NCBI GenBank assembly: GCA_030753265.1
Contig: JASMCQ010000094.1
Coordinates: 1 to 64,000, forward strand
Length of the DNA: 64,000 bases
Origin: Dehalococcoidia bacterium
GTDB lineage: Bacteria > Chloroflexota > Dehalococcoidia > UBA3495
Direction: 5' to 3'
Positions 27,788 to 35,496 of the stretch are shown in pieces. Both the position numbers and the translations under genes were made by a program. The notes under the pieces were generated by a model. It did no database searches. It worked only from the letters and a program-made list of their open reading frames with translations, and had not been told where the DNA came from. Every line of letters starts with the position of its first letter. The stretch's first letter is position 1.

Positions 27788-29165
27788 CAGGATTCGTTCC
27801 TTCCTCGTGTTCTTCGGGATCTTCAGTCTTCGCGTTGGTGGGTTCTTCCGGCTCTGGAGTGGTCTCACCGACTACCGGCTCCGCGCCCTGCCCCTCGACG
27901 ATTTGCACCAGGCGCTGGATTACCTTGCGGTTGAATACCATCGAGCGAATCGAGTCCTTGGCGCTGTCTGATGAGAGGGCTTGGCGAGTCGCTTCCTCGG
28001 AACCCGCCGACTCGGTCAGCATGGACTCGATTTCTGCCTGGATGTCCTCCGAGGAGACTTCGATGCCCTCTTCTTTGGCCAGCTTCCGTAGCACCAGGTA
28101 GGAGTTCAGCCGCTGTTCAGCCTGGGGCTTGAGTTGCTCTCTCCATTCCTCTTCCGTTTTTCCAATGTAACTCAGATAAGTGTCCATGTCTATGCGCTGA
28201 TTGCGCATAGACCGCTCCCGCTCCTCGTACATCCCATTCAGTTCCCGCTCGTAAATCAGGGCGGATGCTTGGATCTCGGCGAGCTTGAGCAGTTCCTCCA
28301 GGCTGTCGTGCTCCAGTTGGCGCAACGACGTCTTTTCTGCGGTCGTGGTCAGTTGGCCGCGCACGAACGCGGTCAAGGCCTCGACGCTCTCGTACCCGTC
28401 CCGGACCCCTTTGGCGAACTCGTCGTCCAACTCGGGCAGAGTTTTCACTTTGACGGCCAACACCCGCACCTGCAGATGGCACTCCTTGCCCGCGTAGTCG
28501 CCCTGGTGATGGTCCTCGGGGATCGTCAGAGTAAACTCTTTCTCTTGCCCTTCGGACATTCCTTCTAGGTAGACGGAGAACCCGGGCATGGGAAGCGGGT
28601 TTTCGAGTTGGGGGATAAAATCGACGCCCTGGTCGTTGATAACGCTTTCCCCGGCGATGGTGCCGAGAATGTCCAGGCTGACCAGGTCCCCGAATTTCAC
28701 CGCGCGGCCAGCGGGCTCCCAAGGGGCAGCCTCCTGCCGCAACTGCTCGATGACCTCGTCCACCTGACCATCGGTTACCTCAACCGCCTGGCGTTCCAGC
28801 CGGAGGGCCAGGTACTCCCCCAGGTCGACAAGCGGCTCCAGGGGTACTACCGCTTTAAAGGAAACCGGCTCAGTTTCCAGGATCTCCAACTGGGGCTCCG
28901 AGAACGCCTCGAGATTCTCATTCTTGAGGACCTGGTCCAGGGTCTCAGGCACCATGAAATCCAGGGCCTCTTGGATCAAGACAGCCCGGCCGACGTGACT
29001 TTCTACGATAGACCTGGGCGCTTTTCCGGGGCGGAACCCCGGTATCCTCACCTGCTTCACCACTTGGCGGTAGGAGCGAGAAATAAAGGGTTCTTCGTCC
29101 TCTGGCTCCATTGCGATACTTAGGGTGACTTCAGTGGGCCCAACCGACTCCGTGGTGATATTCAC
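27777..29165 (-). CDS. tig: Trigger factor (ribosome-associated chaperone)
   Basis: 462-residue three-domain chaperone/peptidyl-prolyl isomerase. The N-terminal ribosome-binding domain contains the signature around [17 protein letters not shown] (FRxGxxP motif), a central FKBP-like domain follows ([10 protein letters not shown] to TLTIPEDH), then a helical C-terminal domain. The extreme C-terminus is an acidic/Pro-Thr-rich tail of about 45 residues. GTG start. Overlaps clpP by 11 bp. First gene of the folding and proteolysis operon. Confidence 0.93.
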   Translation of the reverse strand: MNITTESVGPTEVTLSIAMEPEDEEPFISRSYRQVVKQVRIPGFRPGKAPRSIVESHVGRAVLIQEALDFMVPETLDQVLKNENLEAFSEPQLEILETEPVSFKAVVPLEPLVDLGEYLALRLERQAVEVTDGQVDEVIEQLRQEAAPWEPAGRAVKFGDLVSLDILGTIAGESVINDQGVDFIPQLENPLPMPGFSVYLEGMSEGQEKEFTLTIPEDHHQGDYAGKECHLQVRVLAVKVKTLPELDDEFAKGVRDGYESVEALTAFVRGQLTTTAEKTSLRQLEHDSLEELLKLAEIQASALIYERELNGMYEERERSMRNQRIDMDTYLSYIGKTEEEWREQLKPQAEQRLNSYLVLRKLAKEEGIEVSSEDIQAEIESMLTESAGSEEATRQALSSDSAKDSIRSMVFNRKVIQRLVQIVEGQGAEPVVGETTPEPEEPTNAKTEDPEEHEEGTNPDAE

Positions 29166-29243
29166 AGGCAGCGCTCTCCGTGTTTCCGATGCAGCTTTGG
29201 GAAGGCCCGAAAGGTGGCCAGGGAAGCCGGTGGGCCAGGTTCA

Positions 29244-29272
29244 AGTATAGCATAGTCCGTAATGGTTGAAAA
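29244..29272 (-). promoter_or_regulatory. Candidate promoter of tig-clpP-clpX
   Basis: On the minus strand: TTTTCA, 17-bp spacer, TATACT, with TG one base before the -10 (TGCTATACT, extended -10). It ends about 80 bp upstream of the tig start. Confidence 0.5.
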
Positions 29273-29404
29273 TTACTATGAACCCTCCCGTGGACCAGCG
29301 AAAAACGTGCCGGGCAGTGGGCCTGCGGTAGTGGTCAATGTTTAAGAAAAGGGCTAAATTTGGTCAATTGCCCGAAATACGTTTAAAAATGGTCTTAAAA
29401 AACG

Positions 29405-29666
29405 TTGACAATGCAGTACGAGGGTTGGTAGTTTTGGGCCGATGGGGAGAAATAGGGGCTGCGGTGGATGATGATCCCCTCTGTTCCACTCTACTAAAGC
29501 CGAGCGGGCTCCAATTTCCGGAGCACCCTCCGGCCCTCTGAGGCTACCCGCCAGCCTGCGGGATAGCCAATCGATCCAGGCTAACGGCCCATGCGGTTAA
29601 GACCGCCTCTTTTACGTCGAGAGTATTTGCGTTAACGATTGTTCCCCGTCCGTGGGACCGATCGTT
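29405..29666 (+). promoter_or_regulatory. Structured leader of rsmH with hairpins and a terminator-like stem
   Basis: A TTGACA hexamer at 29405-29410 is followed by four hairpins: about 29516-29534 (CCGGAG/CTCCGG), 29542-29568 (GGCTA..TAGCC with inner CCGC/GCGG), 29593-29613 (GCGGT/ACCGC followed by CTCTTTT, terminator-like) and 29634-29666 (AACGAT/ATCGTT). No mraZ or other gene was found in this 564-bp spacer. A transcription-attenuation leader is possible but not proven. Confidence 0.35.
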
Positions 29667-29729
29667 GCGCCGAGGCAGTGAACCCGCATCGACCGGATTG
29701 ACGAAGACACTTTGTTTCATGAGGAAACA

Positions 29730-30746
29730 GTGACTCTATCGACGCCAATACTGGACCGAGAAACCGCGAGTTTGCAGTGGGAGTTGGCTATGGCCAAGAT
29801 CGACTCGGACTCGGGCAACGACGGCCCCACGTATCACCGGCCGGTCCTGTTGGCGGAGTCGGTTGAGCGCTTGGCAGTCCGGCCGGACGGCGTTTACCTG
29901 GATGGCACGTTGGGTGAAGGCGGCCATGCCGAGGCGATCCTCGATGCCTCGGCGCCTTCAGGCACGGTGTTAGGAATCGACCTGGACCCGCGGTCATTGG
30001 TCCGGGCTAACGAGCGGCTCGAAGGCTACGGCCGGCGAATGATCTCCGTCCAGGGGAACTATGCCGACATGGTGGACCTGGTTCAGCCGAAAGGGATTAC
30101 CCAAGTCGACGGGGTGTTGTTGGACCTTGGGTTCTCTTCGCGTCAGGTCCGGGAGCCCGGGTATGGGTTCAGCTTCCGGACCGACGAGCCTCTGGACATG
30201 CGCTACGATCCGGCCGGGCCGTGGACGGCGGAGCGCATCGTCAACACCTACGCTGAGAAGGACCTGGCGTGGCTCATTTTCCACTACGGAGAAGAGCCCA
30301 GGTCCAGGGCGATCGCCCGGGACATCGTCCGAGGCCGGCCCGTTGAATCTACCGCGCACCTGGCCGGCCTGGTGGCCCGTACCGTGGGTCAACGGCGGGG
30401 GCGCCGGGTTCATCCGGCCACCCGCACCTTTCAGGCGCTACGAATCGCCGTGAACGGAGAGTTGGACAATCTGGAGGCCGGCTTGATGGCCGCCGTCCAA
30501 CTGCTGGCCCCGGCGGGGGTGTTGGTGGTGATCAGCTATCACAGCCTCGAAGACCGGGCGGTCAAGAAATTTCTGGCCCGGGAATCCGCCGGCTGCATTT
30601 GCCCACCGGAGTTACCCGTCTGCGCTTGCGGTCGCCAACCGGATTTGCGAATCGTCAACCGGAAGGTTATCCGTCCGTCCTTCGCGGAGGTGCAGTCGAA
30701 CCCTCGCAGCCGGAGCGCGAAGATGCGGGTGGCCCAACGGATTTAG
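29730..30746 (+). CDS. rsmH: 16S rRNA (cytosine(1402)-N4)-methyltransferase RsmH
   Basis: 338-residue SAM-dependent methyltransferase. Blocks: YHRPVLLAESVERL, the SAM loop DGTLGEGGHAEAIL, DGVLLDLGFSS, and the catalytic-domain end ISYHSLEDRAVKKFL; also RVHPATRTFQALRIAVN. It methylates C1402 in the ribosomal P site. Start GTG at 29730 has GAGGAAA 4 bp upstream; a TTG at 29712 and an ATG at 29790 are alternatives. In most bacteria it opens the division and wall cluster, after mraZ; here mraZ is absent and ftsA follows directly. Confidence 0.93.
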   Translation: MTLSTPILDRETASLQWELAMAKIDSDSGNDGPTYHRPVLLAESVERLAVRPDGVYLDGTLGEGGHAEAILDASAPSGTVLGIDLDPRSLVRANERLEGYGRRMISVQGNYADMVDLVQPKGITQVDGVLLDLGFSSRQVREPGYGFSFRTDEPLDMRYDPAGPWTAERIVNTYAEKDLAWLIFHYGEEPRSRAIARDIVRGRPVESTAHLAGLVARTVGQRRGRRVHPATRTFQALRIAVNGELDNLEAGLMAAVQLLAPAGVLVVISYHSLEDRAVKKFLARESAGCICPPELPVCACGRQPDLRIVNRKVIRPSFAEVQSNPRSRSAKMRVAQRI

Positions 30747-30807
30747 GGGCTCCCCCGGTCTCCTTTAGATAAGGGAGAAATAAGGCTGATGAAAGGATGG
30801 TGGCAAC

Positions 30808-32067
30808 TTGGCTAGGGACACTTTTTACACAGCCGTTGACATGGGCACCAACAAAGTTGCGTCCATCGTGGCCCGCGTGGGCACCGAGGGCGAGCTAAAA
30901 ATCTTGGGCACCGGCATCGTGCCATCCCAAGGGATGCACAAGGGCCGCATCGAGAGTATCGAGGAGGCCCAGGTGGCGGTGCGCTCTTCCCTGGAGGAAG
31001 CCCAGCGGTACATCGGCCATGGGGTGGTGGCTGGGGTCTATGTGGGCGTCAGTGGAACCCACATAACATGTCTGAATACTAAGGAAACGGTGGACCACCT
31101 GGCCGATGTCGACGACATCAGCACCCAGCTATTGGACAAACTGATCCAGTCCTCTTTCCCCCAGGTGACTCGCACTCAAGAGGTCGTGCACATAATCCCC
31201 ATTGGTTACGACGTGGATGGGATGTCGGGGGTGCGTAACCCGGTGGGGCTTCACGGAAGACAAGTCCAGGTAGAGGCTCACGTGGTGCTTGGAGATGCGG
31301 CGACATTGAAGAACACCGTGAAGGCGGTGGAGGCCAGCCGGATCTCCGTCAAGAGCCTGGTGCTCCAGTCCCTGGCCTCAGCCGAGGCCACCCTCACCGG
31401 AGACGAGCGGGAGATGGGAACGGTGTTGGCGGATATTGGGGGCGGGACCACCGACGTGATTATCTACCGCCAGGGAAACCCCTGGTATTCGGCGATCATC
31501 CCGGTGGGTGGCGACCATCTCACCCGGGACCTGTCGGTGGCGATGCGCACTCCGTTCTATGTGGCAGAGGAAATGAAGCTCAAGTGGGGCCACGCCATGC
31601 CGGAGATGGTGAAGGTGGATGATGAGGTGGTGATCCCGAGCTTCGAAGGCCAGCCTCGGCGCATTGTCCAACGGCGGGAACTCAGTGAGCCCCTGGAAGC
31701 CCGCATCGTGGAGTTGCTGAAGCAGATCCTCCTCAAAATGCGGCAGGCTGGGCTGCGGCAGTTCCCGGCGGGGGGGTTGGTCCTCACCGGCGGGTGTGCC
31801 GAATTGCCTGGCTTCCGGGAGTTGGCCCAGAAAACCCTTGGCGGTCCGGTGCGAATCGGGTATCCCCGCGGCATCGCCGGGCTACCCACTCAGCTGCAGA
31901 AGCCGGCCTACTCCGCCGGCGTTGGGTTGCTCCTTTGGGGAATAAAGCACCAGGGTGAGAAACGCCCGTACCGAAATGGAGAGCGGACCCTTTGGGGGAA
32001 CAAGCCCTTGATGCGTTGGTTCAAGCGGGGCTCTAAGAACAAAAAGGCCAAGGTCGAAGTTGGGTAG
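30808..32067 (+). CDS. ftsA: Cell division protein FtsA
   Basis: 419-residue actin-like ATPase that tethers FtsZ to the membrane. Phosphate loops (AVDMGTNKV near the N-terminus and LADIGGGTTDVIIY near the middle), the SHS2-type 1C domain, GLVLTGGCAELPG, and a C-terminal basic amphipathic segment (PLMRWFKRG) for membrane binding. TTG start with a GAAAGGATGG ribosome site. It follows rsmH by 61 bp: ftsL, ftsI, mraY, murD-G and ftsW are not between them. Confidence 0.9.
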   Translation: MARDTFYTAVDMGTNKVASIVARVGTEGELKILGTGIVPSQGMHKGRIESIEEAQVAVRSSLEEAQRYIGHGVVAGVYVGVSGTHITCLNTKETVDHLADVDDISTQLLDKLIQSSFPQVTRTQEVVHIIPIGYDVDGMSGVRNPVGLHGRQVQVEAHVVLGDAATLKNTVKAVEASRISVKSLVLQSLASAEATLTGDEREMGTVLADIGGGTTDVIIYRQGNPWYSAIIPVGGDHLTRDLSVAMRTPFYVAEEMKLKWGHAMPEMVKVDDEVVIPSFEGQPRRIVQRRELSEPLEARIVELLKQILLKMRQAGLRQFPAGGLVLTGGCAELPGFRELAQKTLGGPVRIGYPRGIAGLPTQLQKPAYSAGVGLLLWGIKHQGEKRPYRNGERTLWGNKPLMRWFKRGSKNKKAKVEVG

Positions 32068-32410
32068 ACAGCGGACATCAGGCGGCTATTGGCCAGTTTT
32101 CTGGCCGGCTTTCTTGAACGTCCGCACCGGGTACCGGCAGTCACAGACCGCCGGGCCCAGGGTGGTGAGGAAGGGGGAGATTCCCGATCAAGGCCCTTCG
32201 GCCCGGATGATTGGGCCGGCGGGGGCACGGAGAAGAGCACTGAGGCAAACGCTTCGGTCCAGCACTATCGGCAGCGTACAAGCTAAGGGCCACCGGCCCG
32301 TGGCGATTCCAGATAGAGGCCGGGATGCAGGGGTGGGCCAAGGGTGGCCCGTTATCTGGGGGCAGCGCCGATTCAATTCGCGGCCTATATTGTGACGTGG
32401 AGGGAGAACA
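32068..32410 (+). other. 343-bp ftsA-ftsZ spacer
   Basis: No gene recognised. A short hairpin GGCCAG-tttt-CTGGCC (32091-32106) follows ftsA without a strong T-tract, and a TATATT hexamer (32386-32391) 20 bp upstream of ftsZ could be a weak -10. The unusual length suggests ftsZ has its own promoter. Confidence 0.4.
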
Positions 32411-33565
32411 ATGGTTTTGGAAGACTCAGCTTTGTGGGAGCCCGGAAACGATCCCGGCGATGCTTTCAGCCTGGTGCCGGAGGTTGGCAATGGCGCGCCG
32501 CGAATCAAGGTTGTGGGGATCGGTGGGGGCGGTAGCAACGCGGTTAGCCGGATGTTCAAGGAGAAATTGCCCGTTGTCGAGTACTACGCGGTGAACACCG
32601 ACGCCCAGCACCTGTTCCGCTGTGACGTAGCCCACCGCTTGTCCATCGGACAGAGCTTGACCCGGGGTCTGGGGGCCGGGGCCTCACCCGACCTGGGCCG
32701 CCAGGCGGCAGAGGAAAGCCGGTTGGAGATCGAAAAGGCCATGGAAGGGGCGGACATGGTGTTCCTGGCCGTGGGAATGGGTGGCGGAACCGGTACCGGC
32801 GCTTCACCCATCGTCGCTCAGGTAGCGAAGGAATGCGGGGCCTTGACCGTGGCCGTGGTCAGCAGACCCTTCGCTTTCGAAGCATCTACCCGCCGCAAGA
32901 ACGCCGACGAGGGCATCAACCGGCTCAAGGACCACGTCGATACGCTGATCGTGATCCCCAACGACCGGCTGCTCCAGTTGAACAATCATGGCGAGCAGAC
33001 CTTCACCTGGGAAGACGCCCTGAAGATGGCCGACTCGGTACTACAGCAGGCCATTCAGGCAATTGCCGAGGTGGTCACCGTGCCCGGCGAGATCAATGTG
33101 GACTTCGCCGACGTCAAGACCATTCTCAACAACGCGGGCCCAGCCTGGCTGGCCATCGGCCGGGGTAAGGGCGAGAACCGGGCCGTCGAAGCCGCCAAAA
33201 TGGCGACCAAGAGCCCGCTGTTGGACATCGCCATGGATGGGGCGAAGCGCATCCTGTTCGTGGTCAGCGGTGGACCCACCCTCTCGCTTCAGGAAGTGCA
33301 GGACGCCGCCAACGTCATCCAGGAGATGGCGGACCCGGATGCCAACATCATCTTCGGCACCTGCCGAGACTCCAAACTGGACGATGAGGTCAAGATCACG
33401 ATGGTGGCCGCCGCGTTCCCGATGCTGGCGGAGACGCAGCAGATGCGGGAGGCGGAGCTGGAGCGCCTGTTGCAAGACGTGATTCCGGAATCGGAGGAGG
33501 AGCTGGACGTTCCAAGCTTCTTGCGCCGCCAATCCGGAACCAGAGGCCGGGGATTCTTCCGTTAA
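32411..33565 (+). CDS. ftsZ: Cell division protein FtsZ
   Basis: 384-residue tubulin-like GTPase. GIGGGGSNAV at residue 36, the tubulin signature GMGGGTGTGASP, the T7/synergy region NVDFADVKTIL, and the C-terminal conserved peptide DVPSFLRR just before the end, which binds FtsA. ATG with GGAGGGAG ribosome site. It polymerises into the division ring. Followed by a perfect palindrome and then a strong terminator. Confidence 0.97.
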   Translation: MVLEDSALWEPGNDPGDAFSLVPEVGNGAPRIKVVGIGGGGSNAVSRMFKEKLPVVEYYAVNTDAQHLFRCDVAHRLSIGQSLTRGLGAGASPDLGRQAAEESRLEIEKAMEGADMVFLAVGMGGGTGTGASPIVAQVAKECGALTVAVVSRPFAFEASTRRKNADEGINRLKDHVDTLIVIPNDRLLQLNNHGEQTFTWEDALKMADSVLQQAIQAIAEVVTVPGEINVDFADVKTILNNAGPAWLAIGRGKGENRAVEAAKMATKSPLLDIAMDGAKRILFVVSGGPTLSLQEVQDAANVIQEMADPDANIIFGTCRDSKLDDEVKITMVAAAFPMLAETQQMREAELERLLQDVIPESEEELDVPSFLRRQSGTRGRGFFR

Positions 33566-33574
33566 CCGAATTCA

Positions 33575-33598
33575 GCCGCCGGCCGATCGGCCGGCGGC
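33575..33598. repeat. Perfect 24-bp palindrome after ftsZ
   Basis: The sequence gccgccggccga and its exact reverse complement meet at 33586/33587, starting 10 bp after the ftsZ stop. There is no T-tract after it, so it is not an ordinary terminator; it may protect the 3' end of the transcript or bind a protein. Confidence 0.7.
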
Positions 33599-33727
33599 GC
33601 CGCTCCTCAACCGGGGCGGCAGGTTATTGGACCGGTTCCCGTTACTAATGAGTAATGTTCTCGGAAGCCTAGCAGCACTACTACCCCTAGTTTGGGATCC
33701 CTAAACCCAGGCGCCGGGAATCGCCTT

Positions 33728-33766
33728 GAGGCCGTCCTTCTTACGGAGGACGGCCTCTTTATTATT
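33728..33766 (+). terminator. Rho-independent terminator of ftsZ
   Basis: Perfect 10-bp stem GAGGCCGTCC / GGACGGCCTC with a 10-nt loop, followed by TTTATTATT. Confidence 0.9.
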
Positions 33767-33861
33767 CTCCATCTATCTCATCCAACGTCCATCACGTGCC
33801 TCTGGATGCCATTCCCTCAAAGGCGCTCCGGAACATACCGCGCTGAATGAAGCGCTGAATG

Positions 33862-33948
33862 AAGCGAGGGGTCCGGGGTGGCGGGTCCAGGCTGCATGTT
33901 GAGCACCCCGCGCTGGATTCCTAGTCGCATCGCTCCTCGGTATCGTTC
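33862..33948. repeat. Repeat family R3, copy 1
   Basis: Begins gaagcgaggggtccgggg, contains ggcgggtccaggct and ends tcgcatcgctcctcggtat. It matches the element at 60504-60615 in the same order, with a shorter middle. In the 678-bp spacer between ftsZ and nrdR. Confidence 0.55.
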
Positions 33949-34155
33949 CTGCTCCGATTGCATTGGGCGGCCACGGCCCACCAAGTTAGGTTCACGTCAG
34001 CCAATGACCAGAATCCGTCTATTTCGGGGGAAACGGCAGTGTGGTTTCCCTCTTCAGCGTGACAGTACTTGGGCAAAGGCCCTCTGGTTCCGGTGGTGGT
34101 CCCATCGGATTCTGAGGCCTATTGACATTCATTACTGCGCATTATACAATTTCGT

Positions 34156-34202
34156 CCACTACAGGTTGTGGTTTCAGTTAACAATAACACATTATATGGT
34201 AT
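34156..34202 (+). promoter_or_regulatory. Tandem NrdR boxes upstream of nrdR
   Basis: Two 16-bp sites, ccactacaggttgtgg (34156-34171) and acacattatatggtat (34187-34202), each match the published NrdR box consensus acacwayatrtwgtgt at 13 of 16 positions. They start exactly 31 bp apart, about three helical turns, as known NrdR box pairs do. They end 41 bp before the nrdR start, so NrdR probably represses its own gene. Confidence 0.6.
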
Positions 34203-34243
34203 TTTAAATTAATTTTAGACAATTCTGAGAAAGTGCTTGGGTC

Positions 34244-34858
34244 ATGAAGTGCCCCTACTGTTCATTCCTCGATTCTAAAGTGACCGACTCCCGGGTGGTC
34301 GAGAACGGTATCCGCCGGCGGCGGGAATGCCAGCGTTGCGGCTTGCGGTTTACCACCTACGAGCGCCTCCAGGCGACTGCCCTAATGGTTGCCAAGCAGG
34401 ATAACCGCCGGGAAGAGTACAACCGGGAGAAACTCGCCTCCGGGATCCGCAAGGCCTGCGCCAAACGCCCGGTATCGTCTCGCACCATTGAGAAGATGCT
34501 GGAAGACATCGAGGCCGAGCTTCAACACCTGGGCCAGGTGGAAGTGCCCACGACCATCTTGGGGACCATGGTGATGGACCGCCTCAAGAGCCTGGACCGG
34601 GTGGCCTACATCCGGTACGCCAGCGTGTATCGGGATTTCCAGGACATCGAGAGCTTCGAGCGTGCCGTAAAGGACTTGCGGGACGACAACACTCAGCTTT
34701 CTCTGCCGGAGACGCCCGCCCCGGCGCCCCGGCGGCGCCGCCGCCGCAACACTTCGACGGCGGCGCGGTACCGGCCCCGGAACAGCAATCTCTTTCGGAA
34801 CGATGGGCGGCCGGGGTTTTTAGATGACCTTGGAGGAGACCCTAATGATGAACAGTAG
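34244..34858 (+). CDS. nrdR: Transcriptional repressor NrdR
   Basis: 204-residue regulator of ribonucleotide reductase genes. An N-terminal zinc ribbon (MKCPYCSF ... RRRRECQRCGLRFTTYER) precedes an ATP-cone domain (VAKQDNRREEYNREKLASGIRKAC and the following ~80 residues) that senses ATP/dATP. After the cone, about 55 residues of an Arg-rich, low-complexity tail are added relative to typical 150-160-residue NrdR. ATG at 34244. It is followed by an unknown small gene and nrdJ. Confidence 0.93.
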   Translation: MKCPYCSFLDSKVTDSRVVENGIRRRRECQRCGLRFTTYERLQATALMVAKQDNRREEYNREKLASGIRKACAKRPVSSRTIEKMLEDIEAELQHLGQVEVPTTILGTMVMDRLKSLDRVAYIRYASVYRDFQDIESFERAVKDLRDDNTQLSLPETPAPAPRRRRRRNTSTAARYRPRNSNLFRNDGRPGFLDDLGGDPNDEQ

Positions 34859-35084
34859 CATGCCGTATTCAGCCCTCACCAGGCTATTGACGCTGAACAA
34901 CCAGGTCCACGACCTGCAGAACCGGCTGCTTGGCACCACCGTGCCGCGGCTCCAGAGCGAGGCACTGCTTTGGCCGGAGGTCGATCCCCTCAGCCGCATC
35001 GCCAAGATGCAAGACGAGATCGACCAGGGAGTGCGGGCCAGCCTGGCCACCTGCTGGCTTGGATTGGACGAAGACCCCGAGTAG
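34845..35084 (+). CDS. Small protein of unknown function between nrdR and nrdJ
   Basis: 79-residue protein, not recognised. ATG at 34845 lies inside the end of nrdR (14-bp overlap) and has a very good ribosome site GGAGGAG at 34832-34838, so translation coupled to nrdR is likely; a start at 34824 is the alternative. The sequence is hydrophilic with two probable helices: LTRLLTLNNQVHDLQNRLL (leucine-rich, coiled-coil-like) and DPLSRIAKMQDEIDQGVRAS, and it ends LGLDEDPE. No signal peptide or membrane segment. Position suggests a link with nucleotide reduction, but nothing in the sequence proves a function. Confidence 0.65.
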   Translation: MMNSSMPYSALTRLLTLNNQVHDLQNRLLGTTVPRLQSEALLWPEVDPLSRIAKMQDEIDQGVRASLATCWLGLDEDPE

Positions 35085-35496
35085 CTGCGTTTTCGGCCTC
35101 CGGCGGTAAGTTCTTTGCCGCCGGCCGGCGCGGGAGGACCCCATCACCGCGCCGGCGCCGTCGCCCCCTTCACCGGGAAATTGGGTTCCGGCATCTCTTG
35201 ACTTTCCCCATCCCTCGGCGTAAAATCCGGCCTACCATTTATAGTAGCCCACCCCCTCTGAAGTACACCATATAGTATAGAATGAACCTAAAGTAGATAT
35301 TCTGCCCACCCGGGATTCGGCCCTCGTGTCCCTGATTGCCCGGTGGGTTTGGTGCCGGAGGGGACCGGGCTCTCCTGACAAGCGGGGAGCGAAAGTTCAT
35401 AGAAAGCGTGCTACAAAGGTCTAACAATGCGGCCCAGAGCGATCAACGGCGGAGCGGCAAAACAGATAGGGAGATGTGGGAGGAGGCCTGGAAGTG
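35085..35496 (+). promoter_or_regulatory. nrdJ upstream region with a weaker pair of NrdR-like sites
   Basis: Two sites, accatttatagtagcc (35234-35249) and acaccatatagtatag (35265-35280), share the core tatagta and are again exactly 31 bp apart. The second matches 11 and the first 8 of 16 NrdR-box positions, so alone they would be weak. A hairpin ccggcgg/ccgccgg lies at 35100-35124. No cobalamin riboswitch was recognised in this spacer. Confidence 0.35.

Noticed and set aside
29338..29541. A small mraZ-like gene upstream of rsmH.
   Set aside because: The encoded 67 residues do not match MraZ and have no good ribosome site.
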